Part shown: positions 1-8,361 of the stretch, piece by piece
Position numbering within the stretch: position 1 is the stretch's first letter
Layout: the number at the start of each line of letters is the position of its first letter
Assembly: GCF_001466725.1 (NCBI RefSeq)
Contig: NZ_CP013650.1
Span: forward strand, 1,922,001 to 1,986,000
Direction: 5' to 3'
DNA length: 64,000 bases
Source: Lacimicrobium alkaliphilum
GTDB taxonomy: Bacteria > Pseudomonadota > Gammaproteobacteria > Enterobacterales > Alteromonadaceae
Program-made: the position numbers and the translations under genes
The notes under the pieces: model-generated
The model's input: the letters and a program-made list of their open reading frames with translations, nothing else
Database searches by the model: none
Told to the model about the DNA's origin: nothing

Positions 1-544
1 CGATTTGCGGAATATTGGCGGCTGATAAGTTGGCCTGATTATAAAAAATACGCCCGAAGTGCTCACGATCAGGGAACACTTCATCCTGACGGGGCAGGTT
101 GGCACCGCCACTGTCGACCAGGTAGATACAGGGCAGGTTGTTTTGCTCGGCAATGGTCTGGGCGCGCAGGTGTTTTTTCACCGTAAGCGGGTAATAGGTG
201 CCGCCTTTAACGGTGGCATCGTTCGCCACAATCATGCACTCAACACCGGAAACCCGGCCAATACCACATATAATGCCCGCCGCGGGCACATCGTCATCAT
301 AAACATGCAGCGCTGCCAGTTGTGACAGCTCTAAAAAAGGCGCACCGGGATCGAGCAGGGCTTCGATGCGCTCGCGGGGTAATAATTTGCCTCTGTCGGT
401 ATGACGCTGATTGGCTTTATCGCCACCACCCTGGCTGATGTTAGCAAATTGCTGACGCAGATCGTCCACCTGAGTCTGCATATGGGCGGCATTGTCGGCA
501 AATTCCTGGCTCTTGGCATTAATTTTTGATTCTATTCGGGGCAC
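1..544 (-). CDS. mccB: Methylcrotonoyl-CoA carboxylase, carboxyltransferase (beta) subunit, 3' part cut by window edge
   Basis: N-terminal 181 residues of the carboxyltransferase subunit that, with the biotin subunit, carboxylates 3-methylcrotonyl-CoA in leucine degradation. The reading frame starts at a GTG (544-542) with an AAAGGAGAG ribosome site just upstream and stays open to the window edge. Recognisable family segments are [48 protein letters not shown] and [20 protein letters not shown]. The last two are typical of MCC/propionyl-CoA carboxylase beta chains, and the [14 protein letters not shown] stretch favours MCC. It lies 197 bp downstream of ivd on the same strand, so it belongs to the liu operon. 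The 3' end is outside the window. Confidence 0.93.
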   Translation of the reverse strand, partial: MPRIESKINAKSQEFADNAAHMQTQVDDLRQQFANISQGGGDKANQRHTDRGKLLPRERIEALLDPGAPFLELSQLAALHVYDDDVPAAGIICGIGRVSGVECMIVANDATVKGGTYYPLTVKKHLRAQTIAEQNNLPCIYLVDSGGANLPRQDEVFPDREHFGRIFYNQANLSAANIPQI

Positions 545-564
545 AAGGCTCTCCTTTCTCAATT

Positions 565-732
565 CACCACAGAGACACAGAGGTCACAGAGTGTATTAGA
601 TCACTGTTCTGAGACTTCTTCGTGACATCACTATGGTGCATTTTGTAAGCACACTCTATATTGCTGATTCATTGCTCACGGAGTACAAAAAATCCACCAT
701 TAATCCTCTGTGTTCTCCGTGCCTCTGTGGTG
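565..732. repeat. Dispersed CACAGAG-type inverted repeat between ivd and mccB
   Basis: Two imperfect inverted arms, CACCACAGAGACACAGAGG at the left (565-583) and CCTCTGTG...CCTCTGTGGTG at the right (705-732), enclose about 120 bp without coding potential. The same arm sequences recur at 3.94, 5.8, 11.7, 19.27, 44.9, 54.97 and 55.28 kb. Here the element sits inside the liu operon, between two co-directional genes, so it may form a hairpin in the mRNA. Confidence 0.7.
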
Positions 733-741
733 CAATATCAG

Positions 742-1911
742 TTAAGCCGATTCTTTAAACAGTTCGCGGCCGATCAGCATGCGGCGGATCTCTGAGGTGC
801 CGGCGCCAATCTCATACAGCTTAGCATCTCTGAGCAAACGCCCTGTGGGGTACTCGTTGATATAGCCGTTACCGCCGAGCAACTGAATCGCATCCAGCGC
901 CATTTTAGTGGCCAGTTCGGCAGAATACAGGATCACCGCAGCGGCATCTTTACGGGTGGTTTCACCACGATCGCAGGCTTTGGCTACGGTATAAACATAA
1001 GCACGGGCGGCATTCATCTGGGTATACATATCGGCAAGCTTGCCCTGTACCAGCTGAAATTCGCCGATACTCTGGCCAAACTGCTTTCTGTCATGAACAT
1101 AAGGGATGACCACATCCATACAGGCCTGCATTATGCCCAGCGGGCCGCCGGAGAGCACTAGTCGTTCATAATCGAGGCCGCTCATCAGCACCTTTACGCC
1201 GCCGCCCTCAACACCCAGAATATTTTCAGCGGGTATTTCACAGTTATCGAACACCAGTTCGCAGGTATTGGAGGAGCGCATGCCCAGTTTGTCGAGTTTT
1301 TGTGCCTGGCTGAATCCCGGCGTGTCTTTTTCTACGATAAAAGCAGTAATGCCTTTAGAGCCTGCGTTGACATCGGTTTTGGCATAGATCACAAACACAT
1401 GGGCATCGGGGCCGTTGGTGATCCACATTTTATTGCCGTTAAGAATGTACTTATCTCCCTGTTTTTTGGCGCTTAACTTCATGCTGACCACATCTGAGCC
1501 GGCATTTGGCTCACTCATGGCCAGCGCGCCGATATGCTCACCGCTGACCAGTTTCGGCAGGTATTTTTCCCGCTGGGCGTCGTTGCCGTTTTTATAAATC
1601 TGATTAACACACAGATTAGAATGGGCACCGTAACTTAAGCCAATGCCTGCGGACGCGCGGCTGATTTCTTCCATCGCCACCACATGGGCCAGATAACCCA
1701 TGTCGGCACCGCCATATTGTTCCGATACGGTGACACCTAACAGGCCCATTTCGCCAAATTTAGGCCAAAGTTCGTTGGGAAAGGCATTGTTTTCATCGGC
1801 GCTTTCGGCCAGTGGCGCAATCTCGCCCTGGGCAAAGGCATAGACGTGGTCGCGAAGCATATCCACTTCTTCGCCAAGACCAAAATTCAGGGTAGGGTAA
1901 TGGGCTTTCAT
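742..1911 (-). CDS. ivd: Isovaleryl-CoA dehydrogenase
   Basis: A 389-residue FAD acyl-CoA dehydrogenase that oxidises isovaleryl-CoA to 3-methylcrotonyl-CoA in leucine breakdown. All family blocks are present: [11 protein letters not shown] (res 131-141), [10 protein letters not shown] (161-170), the [14 protein letters not shown] block (246-259) with the catalytic base predicted as Glu249, QLLGGNGY, and [16 protein letters not shown] near the C-terminus. Glu within this helix, rather than near residue 370, is the hallmark of isovaleryl-CoA dehydrogenase against other acyl-CoA dehydrogenases. The start overlaps the liuR stop in an ATGA (1908-1911), so translation is coupled. Length is normal for the family. 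Confidence 0.97.
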   Translation of the reverse strand: MKAHYPTLNFGLGEEVDMLRDHVYAFAQGEIAPLAESADENNAFPNELWPKFGEMGLLGVTVSEQYGGADMGYLAHVVAMEEISRASAGIGLSYGAHSNLCVNQIYKNGNDAQREKYLPKLVSGEHIGALAMSEPNAGSDVVSMKLSAKKQGDKYILNGNKMWITNGPDAHVFVIYAKTDVNAGSKGITAFIVEKDTPGFSQAQKLDKLGMRSSNTCELVFDNCEIPAENILGVEGGGVKVLMSGLDYERLVLSGGPLGIMQACMDVVIPYVHDRKQFGQSIGEFQLVQGKLADMYTQMNAARAYVYTVAKACDRGETTRKDAAAVILYSAELATKMALDAIQLLGGNGYINEYPTGRLLRDAKLYEIGAGTSEIRRMLIGRELFKESA

Positions 1912-2306
1912 GCGCGTTTTCCTCTTGTCAGTTGTTCCAGTTCCAGTCGACAGCGACTCTCCAGGTCGTCCAGCTCATTCATCAGCATCTGAATATCTTC
2001 CAGTTGTTGACGCATGCTGGCCCGCTTCAGGGCAATCATGTCCAGAATCACTTCATTTTGTGCCAGTGAGTTCTGATTACTGTCGTAAAGGTTAAACAGG
2101 GTTTTGGTTTCTGCCAGTGAAAAGCCGAGTCTTTTTCCTCTTAGGATCAGCTTCAGCCTGACTCTGTCTTTATTGTGATAGATGCGTGTCTGGCCACTAC
2201 GCTCAGGGCACAGCAGCCCCTGCTCTTCATAGAAGCGGATGGATCGGGGCGTAATGTCAAATTCTTTTGCCAGTTCGCCAATGCTGTAGGTGCGGTTCTC
2301 GGCCAT
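1908..2306 (-). CDS. liuR: MerR-family regulator of branched-chain amino acid catabolism, LiuR
   Basis: A 132-residue MerR-type regulator. The N-terminal winged helix carries [26 protein letters not shown] (quoted in part: [15 protein letters not shown], res 18-32), followed by a long C-terminal dimerisation coiled coil (res 75-125). It is the first gene of liuR-ivd-mccB. In proteobacteria LiuR is known to repress this operon and to bind a palindrome related to TTACGTTTACGTAA, which is present 7 bp upstream of the start codon (2313-2326). Autoregulation is therefore likely. Confidence 0.92.
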   Translation of the reverse strand: MAENRTYSIGELAKEFDITPRSIRFYEEQGLLCPERSGQTRIYHNKDRVRLKLILRGKRLGFSLAETKTLFNLYDSNQNSLAQNEVILDMIALKRASMRQQLEDIQMLMNELDDLESRCRLELEQLTRGKRA

Positions 2307-2312
2307 ATCACT

Positions 2313-2326
2313 TTACGTTTACGTAA
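2313..2326. promoter_or_regulatory. LiuR operator
   Basis: A 14-bp palindrome, TTACGT-TT-ACGTAA, lies directly upstream of liuR. It matches the LiuR box described in comparative regulon studies. Its position in the liuR promoter fits autoregulation. The divergent thiolase gene starts 211 bp away and could share control. Confidence 0.8.
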
Positions 2327-2486
2327 GCTGTAAGTTAACCTAAAGGTAAAGTAAGCGTAACAAGGCGTCAACACAGGGATGACCTTAGCAACTGGTCAAC
2401 CTGTGAAAATGTTCATTATGCTGTACGTTCGACTTATGGTGCATTGCGCCCGTATTGGGTAATTTGTACAACAAAAGCCAGATTAG

Positions 2487-2512
2487 CTGGTCTGAGAACA
2501 CACTCAGACCAG
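2487..2512. promoter_or_regulatory. Perfect inverted repeat upstream of the acetyltransferase gene, possible operator
   Basis: CTGGTCTGAG-N6-CTCAGACCAG is a perfect 10-bp inverted repeat 26 bp before the thiolase start. Each arm resembles part of a FadR-type site (TGGTCNGACCA), so it could be a fatty-acid-responsive operator. A related ACTGGT-N10-ACCAGT sits in front of fadH at 27.3 kb. Identification of the regulator is inference. Confidence 0.4.
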
Positions 2513-2537
2513 AGCACAGATCACAAACAGGGGATTA

Positions 2538-3719
2538 ATGATGAGTAATAACGATGCAGTAGTGATAGTGGATGCCAGACGCACTCCCATGGGTGGCTTT
2601 CAGGGCGCTTTAGCACCTTTAAGTGGTGTTGAACTGGGTGCTCAGGCGATTAAAGCGCTGCTGGAAAAGCATGATGCTGATGCAGTGCAGGAAGTGTTTA
2701 TGGGCTGTGTACTGCCAGCCGGGTTGGGGCAGTCTCCGGCCAGACAGGCGAGTTTAAAAGCCGGTTTGCCGCTATCTGCCGGTGTAACGACCATTAATAA
2801 AGTCTGTGGCTCGGGTATGAAAGCGGTGATGCTGGCTCATGATCTGATTAAGGCAGGCAGTATTGATACGGCGGTGGCCGGGGGCATGGAAAGCATGAGT
2901 AATGCGCCGTATCTGTTACCCAAAGCGCGAAGTGGCTATCGTATGGGTCATGGCCAGGTACTGGATCATATGATGCTGGACGGGCTGGAAAATGCCTATG
3001 ATGGCAAAGCCATGGGCTGTTTTGCCCAGGACACTGCTGATAAAGAAAGGATCGATCGCCAGCAAATGGATGAGTTTGCTTTAACCTCCTTATCCCGCGC
3101 CAAACAGGCTATCAACAGTGGTGCCTTTGCCGATGAGATTACGCCGCTGACCATTGCAACCCGTAAGGGGGATATTACCGTAGATACCGATGAAGGGCCG
3201 GGCAACGCCATGCCGGATAAGATCCCCAATCTGCGTCCTGCATTTAAAAAAGACGGTACCATTACTGCCGCTAATTCAAGTTCTATTTCTGATGGTGCTG
3301 CAGCACTGCTGGTGATGCGCGAGTCGGTGGCGAAAGAAAAGGGCCTGACGCCAATGGCGCGGATTGTGGGACACAGTACCCATTCCATTGAACCTGAAAA
3401 CTTTACCGTAGCGCCCGTTGGCGCCATGCAAAAGCTGCTGGATAAGGTTAACTGGCAGACCAGCGATGTGGATCTGTTTGAGATCAATGAAGCCTTTGCC
3501 ATGGTGACCATGCTGGCGATTAAACAGCTGGAGCTGGATGCAGACAAGGTCAACGTCAATGGTGGTGCCTGTGCGCTGGGCCATCCTATAGGTGCTTCCG
3601 GTGCCCGGATTCTGGTCACTCTGCTGCATGCTCTGAAAAACCGGAATCTTAAAAAGGGTATCGCCTCACTCTGTATCGGCGGCGGCGAAGCGACAGCTAT
3701 CGCAGTGGAAATGCTGTAG
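2538..3719 (+). CDS. Acetyl-CoA C-acetyltransferase (thiolase)
   Basis: A 393-residue thiolase, predicted to interconvert two acetyl-CoA and acetoacetyl-CoA, the last step after leucine and ketone-body breakdown. Catalytic residues are visible: nucleophile Cys90 in NKVCGSGMKAV, His in NEAFA, and the C-terminal CIGGGEATA. The usual GGAIALGHP is GGACALGHPIGASGAR here, a Cys substitution in the His-containing block. Two tandem ATG codons (2538 and 2541) both follow AGGGG; either may be used. It is divergent from liuR and probably supplies the terminal step of the liu pathway. The symbol (atoB or phaA type) cannot be fixed from sequence alone. Confidence 0.92.
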   Translation: MMSNNDAVVIVDARRTPMGGFQGALAPLSGVELGAQAIKALLEKHDADAVQEVFMGCVLPAGLGQSPARQASLKAGLPLSAGVTTINKVCGSGMKAVMLAHDLIKAGSIDTAVAGGMESMSNAPYLLPKARSGYRMGHGQVLDHMMLDGLENAYDGKAMGCFAQDTADKERIDRQQMDEFALTSLSRAKQAINSGAFADEITPLTIATRKGDITVDTDEGPGNAMPDKIPNLRPAFKKDGTITAANSSSISDGAAALLVMRESVAKEKGLTPMARIVGHSTHSIEPENFTVAPVGAMQKLLDKVNWQTSDVDLFEINEAFAMVTMLAIKQLELDADKVNVNGGACALGHPIGASGARILVTLLHALKNRNLKKGIASLCIGGGEATAIAVEML

Positions 3720-3823
3720 TTAGTGAGGTGTGAAGTGTGAGGGGAGAGGAGTAAGGGTGAAGGAGTGAGGGTGAGATGAAATCCCGCCTTTTTACCTACA
3801 TGCCTTTCTCCGCGTCTTTGCGG

Positions 3824-3897
3824 TGTAGCCTGCAAGGAGCGAAGCGGATTGCGGGATTGAGTTTTCCCGGATTCCGCTTCGCTGCATCACGGGCTAC
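3824..3897. repeat. GCGAAGCGG-type palindromic repeat
   Basis: The arms GTAGCCTGCAAGGAGCGAAG at 3824-3843 and CTTCGCTGCATCACGGGCTA (about 3877-3896) are inverted. A half copy of the same family recurs at 5660-5690 and 12344-12374. This resembles a dispersed GTAGCCCGGATGNAGCGNAGCGG family that I recall from many proteobacteria. No coding potential was seen from 3720 to 4057; the 3722-3776 part is a purine-rich GTGAGG run. Confidence 0.7.
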
Positions 3898-3938
3898 GAG
3901 ATATGAAAATCACCAAAGGTACGAACAAAAAAGCGATT

Positions 3939-4020
3939 CCACCACAGAGCCACGAAGGGCACAGAGAGGTAAAGGGAAATAAGCGGTTTAATCCTCTGTG
4001 CTATTCGTGGCTCTGTGGTT
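3939..4020. repeat. CACAGAG/CACGAAG inverted repeat downstream of the MATE gene
   Basis: CCACCACAGAGCCACGAAGG (left arm, from 3939) is complementary to CTATTCGTGGCTCTGTGGTT (right arm, to 4020) with about 40 bp between. It lies between the convergent thiolase and MATE genes, where it could act as a transcript-end hairpin. No T-run follows, so it is not a canonical terminator. Confidence 0.65.
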
Positions 4021-4057
4021 AAGGCTTTTAATTGCGTCCCTGCCAGAGCATCAACCT

Positions 4058-5416
4058 TTAACCGGTGATAATTTCTTCTTCTTTTACCCTTTGAATATAC
4101 GCCAGGCGCCAGCCCAGGAAGATGGCGGCGCTGGTCAGGCCGACGATAAAGCCAATCCAGAAACCGGTGGCAGCCATCTTTGGCACTACCCAGTCGGTGA
4201 GCCCCAGAATGCAGCCAGTTGTTAATCCCACCCCCCAGTAAGACAGAAAACTGATATAGAACATGGCTTTGGCATCTTTATAGCCGCGCAGGGCACAGCC
4301 TGAGATCACCTGTATGGCGTCGGAAAACTGAAACACCGCCGCCAGAAACATCAGATCTGCCGCCATGCGTACCACTTCGGCATCGTTACTGTAGAGCTCA
4401 GCAATCTGAAAACGCAGCAAAAAGGAAATGCTGGCGGTCACAAGGGCGCAGCCGATACCCACAATCCAGGCGCCATGTACTGATTTTCTGGCATTTAAGG
4501 GTTTTTCTTCACCCAGCAGATAGCCCACTCTGATGGCCACGGCCAGGCCAATGCTTAAGGGGATCATAAACATCAGCGCAGAGAAATTCAGTGCCACCTG
4601 ATGAGACGCCACAATCAGTGCCCCAAAGGGAGCCAGCAGCAGTGCCACCACAGAAAACAGCGACACCTCAAACAAAATGGTCATAGCAATAGGCAGGCCG
4701 AGGCGCACAATCTCCATGATCTCTGACAGCCTGGGGGCATACCAGCGGTTGAAAAACGGGTAGCGTGACATCTTGCGTGAATAGTGGGTGTAGGCCCAGG
4801 TGCATACCATCATGCCGGTAAATACCAGTGCGGTGGCAATACCACAACCGGCGCCGCCAAAAGCTGGTACGCCAAGCTTGCCGTAAATAAATACGTAATT
4901 AGCCGGAATATTAATCATCAGACCAACAAACATAATGATCATAGACGGGCGGGTGACCGAAAGGCCTTCACAGTACTGGCGCAGTACCTGATAGATGGCA
5001 AATGCCGGCATCCCCAGTAACATGTATTGCAGATACTCAAGGGTAATGCGCTCGAGCTCCGGCTCCATGTTCATCAGCTCTGCCAGCTGTGGCACTAAAA
5101 AGTAGCACAGTGCCAGCGGCACCGACATAAACAGCGACAGCCACAGGGTTTGCTGGCCTTTTTCAGGGATCTCTTCCACCTTTCTTGCCCCGTCAAGGCG
5201 CGAAACGATAGGCGGAAGGGCCAGAATAATGCCTTGCAGGAAAAACAGAATGGGCAGAATAATGCTCGACGCAATAGCCACCGCGGCCATATCCGTAGCG
5301 GATACCCGGCCGGCCATAATGGTGTCTGATACACCCATCAGGGTTTGCGTGACCTGAGCAATCAATAAAGGCCAGGCCAGTTTCACCAGTTGTCTTATTT
5401 CGTGAGCAAGACTCAT
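4058..5416 (-). CDS. norM: MATE-family multidrug efflux transporter, NorM-like
   Basis: A 452-residue inner-membrane protein with twelve predicted hydrophobic segments in two pseudo-repeats. MATE family features include WPLLIAQVTQTLMGVSDTIM in the first helix region, IFLQG-type loops and GAAGCGIATA-like GGAGCGIATALVF in the sixth helix. Such proteins export cationic drugs and dyes in exchange for Na+ or H+. The NorM branch is suggested by the N-terminal EIRQLVKLAWPLL and by length, but the substrate is unknown. It is monocistronic and convergent with the thiolase gene. Confidence 0.88.
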   Translation of the reverse strand: MSLAHEIRQLVKLAWPLLIAQVTQTLMGVSDTIMAGRVSATDMAAVAIASSIILPILFFLQGIILALPPIVSRLDGARKVEEIPEKGQQTLWLSLFMSVPLALCYFLVPQLAELMNMEPELERITLEYLQYMLLGMPAFAIYQVLRQYCEGLSVTRPSMIIMFVGLMINIPANYVFIYGKLGVPAFGGAGCGIATALVFTGMMVCTWAYTHYSRKMSRYPFFNRWYAPRLSEIMEIVRLGLPIAMTILFEVSLFSVVALLLAPFGALIVASHQVALNFSALMFMIPLSIGLAVAIRVGYLLGEEKPLNARKSVHGAWIVGIGCALVTASISFLLRFQIAELYSNDAEVVRMAADLMFLAAVFQFSDAIQVISGCALRGYKDAKAMFYISFLSYWGVGLTTGCILGLTDWVVPKMAATGFWIGFIVGLTSAAIFLGWRLAYIQRVKEEEIITG

Positions 5417-5995
5417 AGATCACAGATTCGGGAGCAGTATTTCGGGCCGTATTTATACCATAAAGACACCGAAGCGGCCCGTGATTTACTCTGGAAAACA
5501 GGCTGAGATTACAAAAGAATACTTTTCAGCACTGAGATACAGAGAACACTGAGGTTATAAGGCTTTGTTCTCAGCGTCTTAGCGCCTCTGCGAGATAAAC
5601 AAAAAGCAGATTGATCTCGCAGAGGCCCGGGGGCGCAGAGGTCTGAAGGTATTTACCCTGTAGCCCGTATAAAGCGAAGCGGAATACGGGTCTGAACACG
5701 ACAGACACTAAAGTCACGAAAAGGGATGTTGACCCCATCTCTGTCGTGCCTTTAGTGTTTCTCGTGGTCGAATGTATTTTAACCACGAAAGCACGAAAAA
5801 GAGCGATTTCACCACGGAGACACAGGGAGCACAGAGTTTATCAGGCTTTTGTTCTCCGCGTCTTAGCGCCTCTGCGAGATAAACAAAAAACAGATCGATC
5901 TCGCAAAGGCGCAGGGGCGCAGAGATCTCAAGGTATTTATCTCTGTGGTTATTTTTGTCTTTTACCATCGTGAGCAAGTTTTTTGTGCCTGACTT
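5417..5995. repeat. Compound repeat region with a duplicated block of about 95 bp
   Basis: No gene is supported here. A block running from GGCTTTGTTCTC through GCGTCTTAGCGCCTCTGCGA to AAGGTATTTA occurs twice in direct orientation (about 5561-5654 and 5843-5938), period about 283 bp, with roughly 90% identity by eye. Between the copies lie a GCGAAGCGG half element (5662-5690), CACGAAAAGG / TTTCTCGTGGT arms (5716-5797) and a CACCACGGAGACACAGGG arm (5810-5827). Each block contains the internal palindrome GCGAGAT...ATCTCGC. Confidence 0.7.
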
Positions 5996-6005
5996 GTGCA
6001 GTTGT

Positions 6006-6021
6006 TGCACCAAAATAGTGC
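6006..6021. promoter_or_regulatory. NtrC-like enhancer box upstream of nasT
   Basis: TGCACCAAAATAGTGC fits the NtrC consensus GCAC-N7-GTGC in both half sites. It is centred about 128 bp upstream of the start predicted from the sigma-54 promoter at 6117-6132, a normal enhancer distance. Similar but weaker boxes lie at the same distance from the narK and nirB promoters. Confidence 0.65.
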
Positions 6022-6116
6022 TGGCAGTTTCCTGTCTGCCGCAAATATTGGCGTTTATCCGCAGACTTTATGGGTAGGGACCGATAACCCGCTGATCTTA
6101 AAGTTATCTTTTATGC

Positions 6117-6132
6117 TGGCGCGATTGTTGCC
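6117..6132 (+). promoter_or_regulatory. Sigma-54 promoter of nasTS
   Basis: TGGCGCG-ATTG-TTGCC matches the RpoN consensus TGGCACG-N4-TTGCW with one change. GG is at 6118-6119 and GC at 6130-6131, spaced correctly. The predicted transcript start near 6142 lies 40 bp before the ATG at 6182 and downstream of the longer upstream reading frame, so the short NasT start is favoured. Confidence 0.75.
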
Positions 6133-6181
6133 TTATACCAGCCATAGGCCTAGTGATGTTGTACCGAGGAATATACTGCCG

Positions 6182-6796
6182 ATGAGCGGAGCGCCCACTG
6201 TTGCAGACAAAGCTCTGGAAATCCTGCTGATCGATGATGATCTGGACAGGGCGGCAGCCTTTAGTTCGGCACTGGATAGCTCCCGCTATCATGTGTCGCA
6301 CCTGGTCAGTTCCCGCACGTCGCTGCTTAAGGAAGTGGATCAACTGAAGCCGGATATTATCGTGATTGATATTGAATCACCGGATCGGGACATTCTTGAA
6401 AGCCTCAGTACCTTATCCAGTTTTAATCCCAAACCGGTGGTGATGTTCTGTGAACAGGATGACTCACAGTTGATCAATCAGTCGGTGCAATCCGGTGTCA
6501 GCGCCTATGTGGTGGGCGATGTACCAGGTGGCAGGGTGCGCTCAATCCTGGACGCCGCCGTTGCCCGCTTCCAGCAATATCAAACCCTGAAGCAGGAACT
6601 GAATGAGACCAAAAATAAACTGGAATCCAGACGGGTGATTGAGAAAGCCAAAGCATTGCTGATGAATAAGAAAAACATGAGTGAAGCTAAAGCCTTTAAC
6701 ACCATGCGCAAGATGGCCATGGACAGTGGCCAGAAAATGGAGCAGGTGGCCGCCAATATTCTTTCCATTCTCACCACACTTGACGCACAGGACTAA
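6182..6796 (+). CDS. nasT: NasT-type ANTAR antitermination regulator of nitrate assimilation
   Basis: A 204-residue protein with an N-terminal response-receiver fold (res 13-130, LIDDD at 16-20 and Asp63 in VIDIE) and a C-terminal ANTAR RNA-binding domain (about res 143-197: RRVIEKAKALLMNKKNMSE and AFNTMRKMAMDSG). NasT binds paired hexaloop hairpins in nas leaders and prevents termination. NasS holds it inactive unless nitrate or nitrite is present. The frame is open from 5996, but the ATG at 6182 is chosen because a sigma-54 promoter lies at 6117-6132, GAGGA precedes the ATG, and this length is normal. nasS follows after 3 bp. Confidence 0.9.
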   Translation: MSGAPTVADKALEILLIDDDLDRAAAFSSALDSSRYHVSHLVSSRTSLLKEVDQLKPDIIVIDIESPDRDILESLSTLSSFNPKPVVMFCEQDDSQLINQSVQSGVSAYVVGDVPGGRVRSILDAAVARFQQYQTLKQELNETKNKLESRRVIEKAKALLMNKKNMSEAKAFNTMRKMAMDSGQKMEQVAANILSILTTLDAQD

Positions 6797-6799
6797 CAG

Positions 6800-7897
6800 A
6801 TGCAGCAGAACAATAAAACACAATTGCAACTGGGATTCGTGCCCCTGACAGACAGTGCGCCATTGGTGATGGCAAAAGAGCTTGGTTTTTTTCAGGATGA
6901 AGGGCTGGATGTTGTACTCAGAAAACAGAATTCCTGGGCTACCCTGCGTGACAAACTGCAGGTTGGGATCCTGGATGGCGCGCAGATGCTTGCACCTATG
7001 CCGCTGGCCAGCCAGCTGGGTTTAGGCGGTAATCATGCCAGCATCATCACGCCCTTTATTCTCAGCTTTAATGGCAACGCCATCACCTTATCAGAGGCGT
7101 TGTGCCGGGAAGTTTGTCAGCTCCACGGCATGCCACTGAATAGCCTGCCGTTACCGCTCCCTGCGAGTTTGCTGAAGGCTGTGATTGACGAGCGATTGCA
7201 CCAGGGCAGGCCGTTGCTGAAGTTCGCCACCGTATTTGCCTACAGCAGTCATTACTATCAGTTACGCCAGTGGTTCAGTGACGCAGATATTGAGCTGGGC
7301 ACAGATGTGGAAGTACAGGTACTGCCGCCAACCAGTATGGTGGCGGCACTACATGAAGGCGTGGTGGACGGGTACTGTGTGGGAGGTCCCTGGAATGCCA
7401 AAGCTGTCAGAACCGGGCTGGGTATGACTGCAGTCAGCTCCTGTGATATCTGGCCTGATCAACCTGAGAAAGTCCTGGGGATCACAGAATCCTGGCAGCA
7501 GGCGAATCCTGATACCACAGTGGCACTGATCAAAGCCCTGAGGCGTGCCTGTGACTGGCTGGAAGTCGTACCGAATCGCTTTGAAGCAGCGCGGATCCTG
7601 AGCTCAGTCACTTATTTAAATGCGGATCTGGATGTGGTGGCGCCGGCGCTGCTCGGCAGTTGTCTGGTGCACCACCGCTTAGATCCCAGAACGATTCCCG
7701 CTTACAACCGATTCAGCAGTGCCGGGCAGGGGGGCGACAATAATCCCGATCCGGCCTATGCCCGCTTTTTGCTCAATCAGATGGTTGAAGCCGGGCATAT
7801 ACAATTGTCTCAGTATCAGCAACTCGATTCTGAGCAGGTATTTCGGGCCGATATTTACGCTCAGGCGTTGCAGCAAGTGCAAACAGCAGTTTTATAA
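6800..7897 (+). CDS. nasS: NasS-type cytosolic nitrate/nitrite sensor, NrtA-like
   Basis: A 365-residue member of the nitrate-binding protein family (NrtA/CmpA-like). It opens directly with the domain (LQLGFVPLTDSAPLVMAKE, res 9-27) and has no signal peptide, as expected for the cytosolic sensor NasS rather than a periplasmic transporter component. Other family blocks are FFQDEGLDVVLRKQNSWATL, GILDGAQMLAPMPLASQLG and VVDGYCVGGPWNAKAV. It starts 3 bp after the nasT stop, so the two form an operon. In NasST systems NasS sequesters NasT and releases it on ligand binding. No ABC permease or ATPase genes are nearby, which supports the sensor role. Confidence 0.9.
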   Translation: MQQNNKTQLQLGFVPLTDSAPLVMAKELGFFQDEGLDVVLRKQNSWATLRDKLQVGILDGAQMLAPMPLASQLGLGGNHASIITPFILSFNGNAITLSEALCREVCQLHGMPLNSLPLPLPASLLKAVIDERLHQGRPLLKFATVFAYSSHYYQLRQWFSDADIELGTDVEVQVLPPTSMVAALHEGVVDGYCVGGPWNAKAVRTGLGMTAVSSCDIWPDQPEKVLGITESWQQANPDTTVALIKALRRACDWLEVVPNRFEAARILSSVTYLNADLDVVAPALLGSCLVHHRLDPRTIPAYNRFSSAGQGGDNNPDPAYARFLLNQMVEAGHIQLSQYQQLDSEQVFRADIYAQALQQVQTAVL

Positions 7898-7912
7898 GGA
7901 CAATCTGGTTGC

Positions 7913-7929
7913 TGCACAACAACAGGGCG
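7913..7929. promoter_or_regulatory. Weak NtrC-like box upstream of narK
   Basis: TGCACAACAACAGGGCG keeps the left half site of the NtrC consensus and a degenerate right half. It is reported because it lies about 119 bp before the predicted sigma-54 start, the same distance as the better boxes at nasT and nirB. Confidence 0.35.
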
Positions 7930-8013
7930 ACCTTGCACTACCAAAGCAGCCTGCCAGAAAGAATAAAAACCGTATTTAATTGTAACCTTTTGAAAATAAA
8001 GAAAAATAAAACA

Positions 8014-8029
8014 TGGCACAGCCTGTGCT
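8014..8029 (+). promoter_or_regulatory. Sigma-54 promoter of the narK unit
   Basis: TGGCACA-GCCT-GTGCT matches the RpoN consensus except for one base in the -12 element. GG is at 8015-8016 and GC at 8027-8028. The predicted start near 8040 gives a leader of about 320 nt containing the ANTAR hairpins. Confidence 0.75.
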
Positions 8030-8212
8030 TTAACTAATCTGCGTAAATGTGGAGGGTACTGTCGCCAATGAGAATTGCCGATAACCACAAGGGAAACTAC
8101 GCGGCCAAAAGCTGCAAAATAATAATAAAGAGATGATGCAGCAGGGTCGCTGACAATAACAAGATGCCCCCACACAGCTTTTATCATAAAAGCTGAACAA
8201 CAATTAGTTTGT

Positions 8213-8256
8213 CCGTTTCTGGCAATGATGCCGGTAACGGGCCAGGCAACGAAGCC
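8213..8256 (+). ncRNA. Two-hairpin ANTAR-responsive leader before narK
   Basis: Hairpin 1 (8213-8240) has the stem CCGTT...CTGGC / GCCGG...AACGG and the hexaloop AATGAT. Hairpin 2 (8245-8256) has the stem GGC/GCC and the hexaloop AACGAA. Both loops have A at position 1 and G at position 4, the published ANTAR target rule. The 3' side of hairpin 2 (GCCC) is also the first part of the terminator at 8254-8295, so NasT binding would compete with termination. An additional palindrome, AGCTTTTAT-C-ATAAAAGCT, lies upstream at 8176-8194. Confidence 0.85.
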
Positions 8257-8295
8257 CATGATTTCTGTGTAAGCAGAAACATGGGCTTTTTTTTT
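8252..8295 (+). terminator. Attenuator terminator in the narK leader
   Basis: AAGCCCATG-A-TTTCTG is complementary to CAGAAA-CATGGGCTT and is followed directly by nine T. It lies between the promoter and narK and would stop transcription unless NasT stabilises the overlapping hairpin. Confidence 0.9.
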
Positions 8296-8361
8296 GGGCG
8301 ATAGCAGGCACCGGTTTTTAAAAATATGCGGTGCATTCGTCATAACACGGAGATTTCGAGT

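Noticed and set aside
565..733. CACAGAG arms as the ends of an insertion sequence
   Set aside because: No transposase frame or target duplication is visible, and the same short arms recur many times; this fits a dispersed noncoding repeat.
5996..6181. Longer NasT with 62 extra N-terminal residues
   Set aside because: The extension runs over the sigma-54 promoter at 6117-6132, lacks family similarity and would not be in the predicted transcript.
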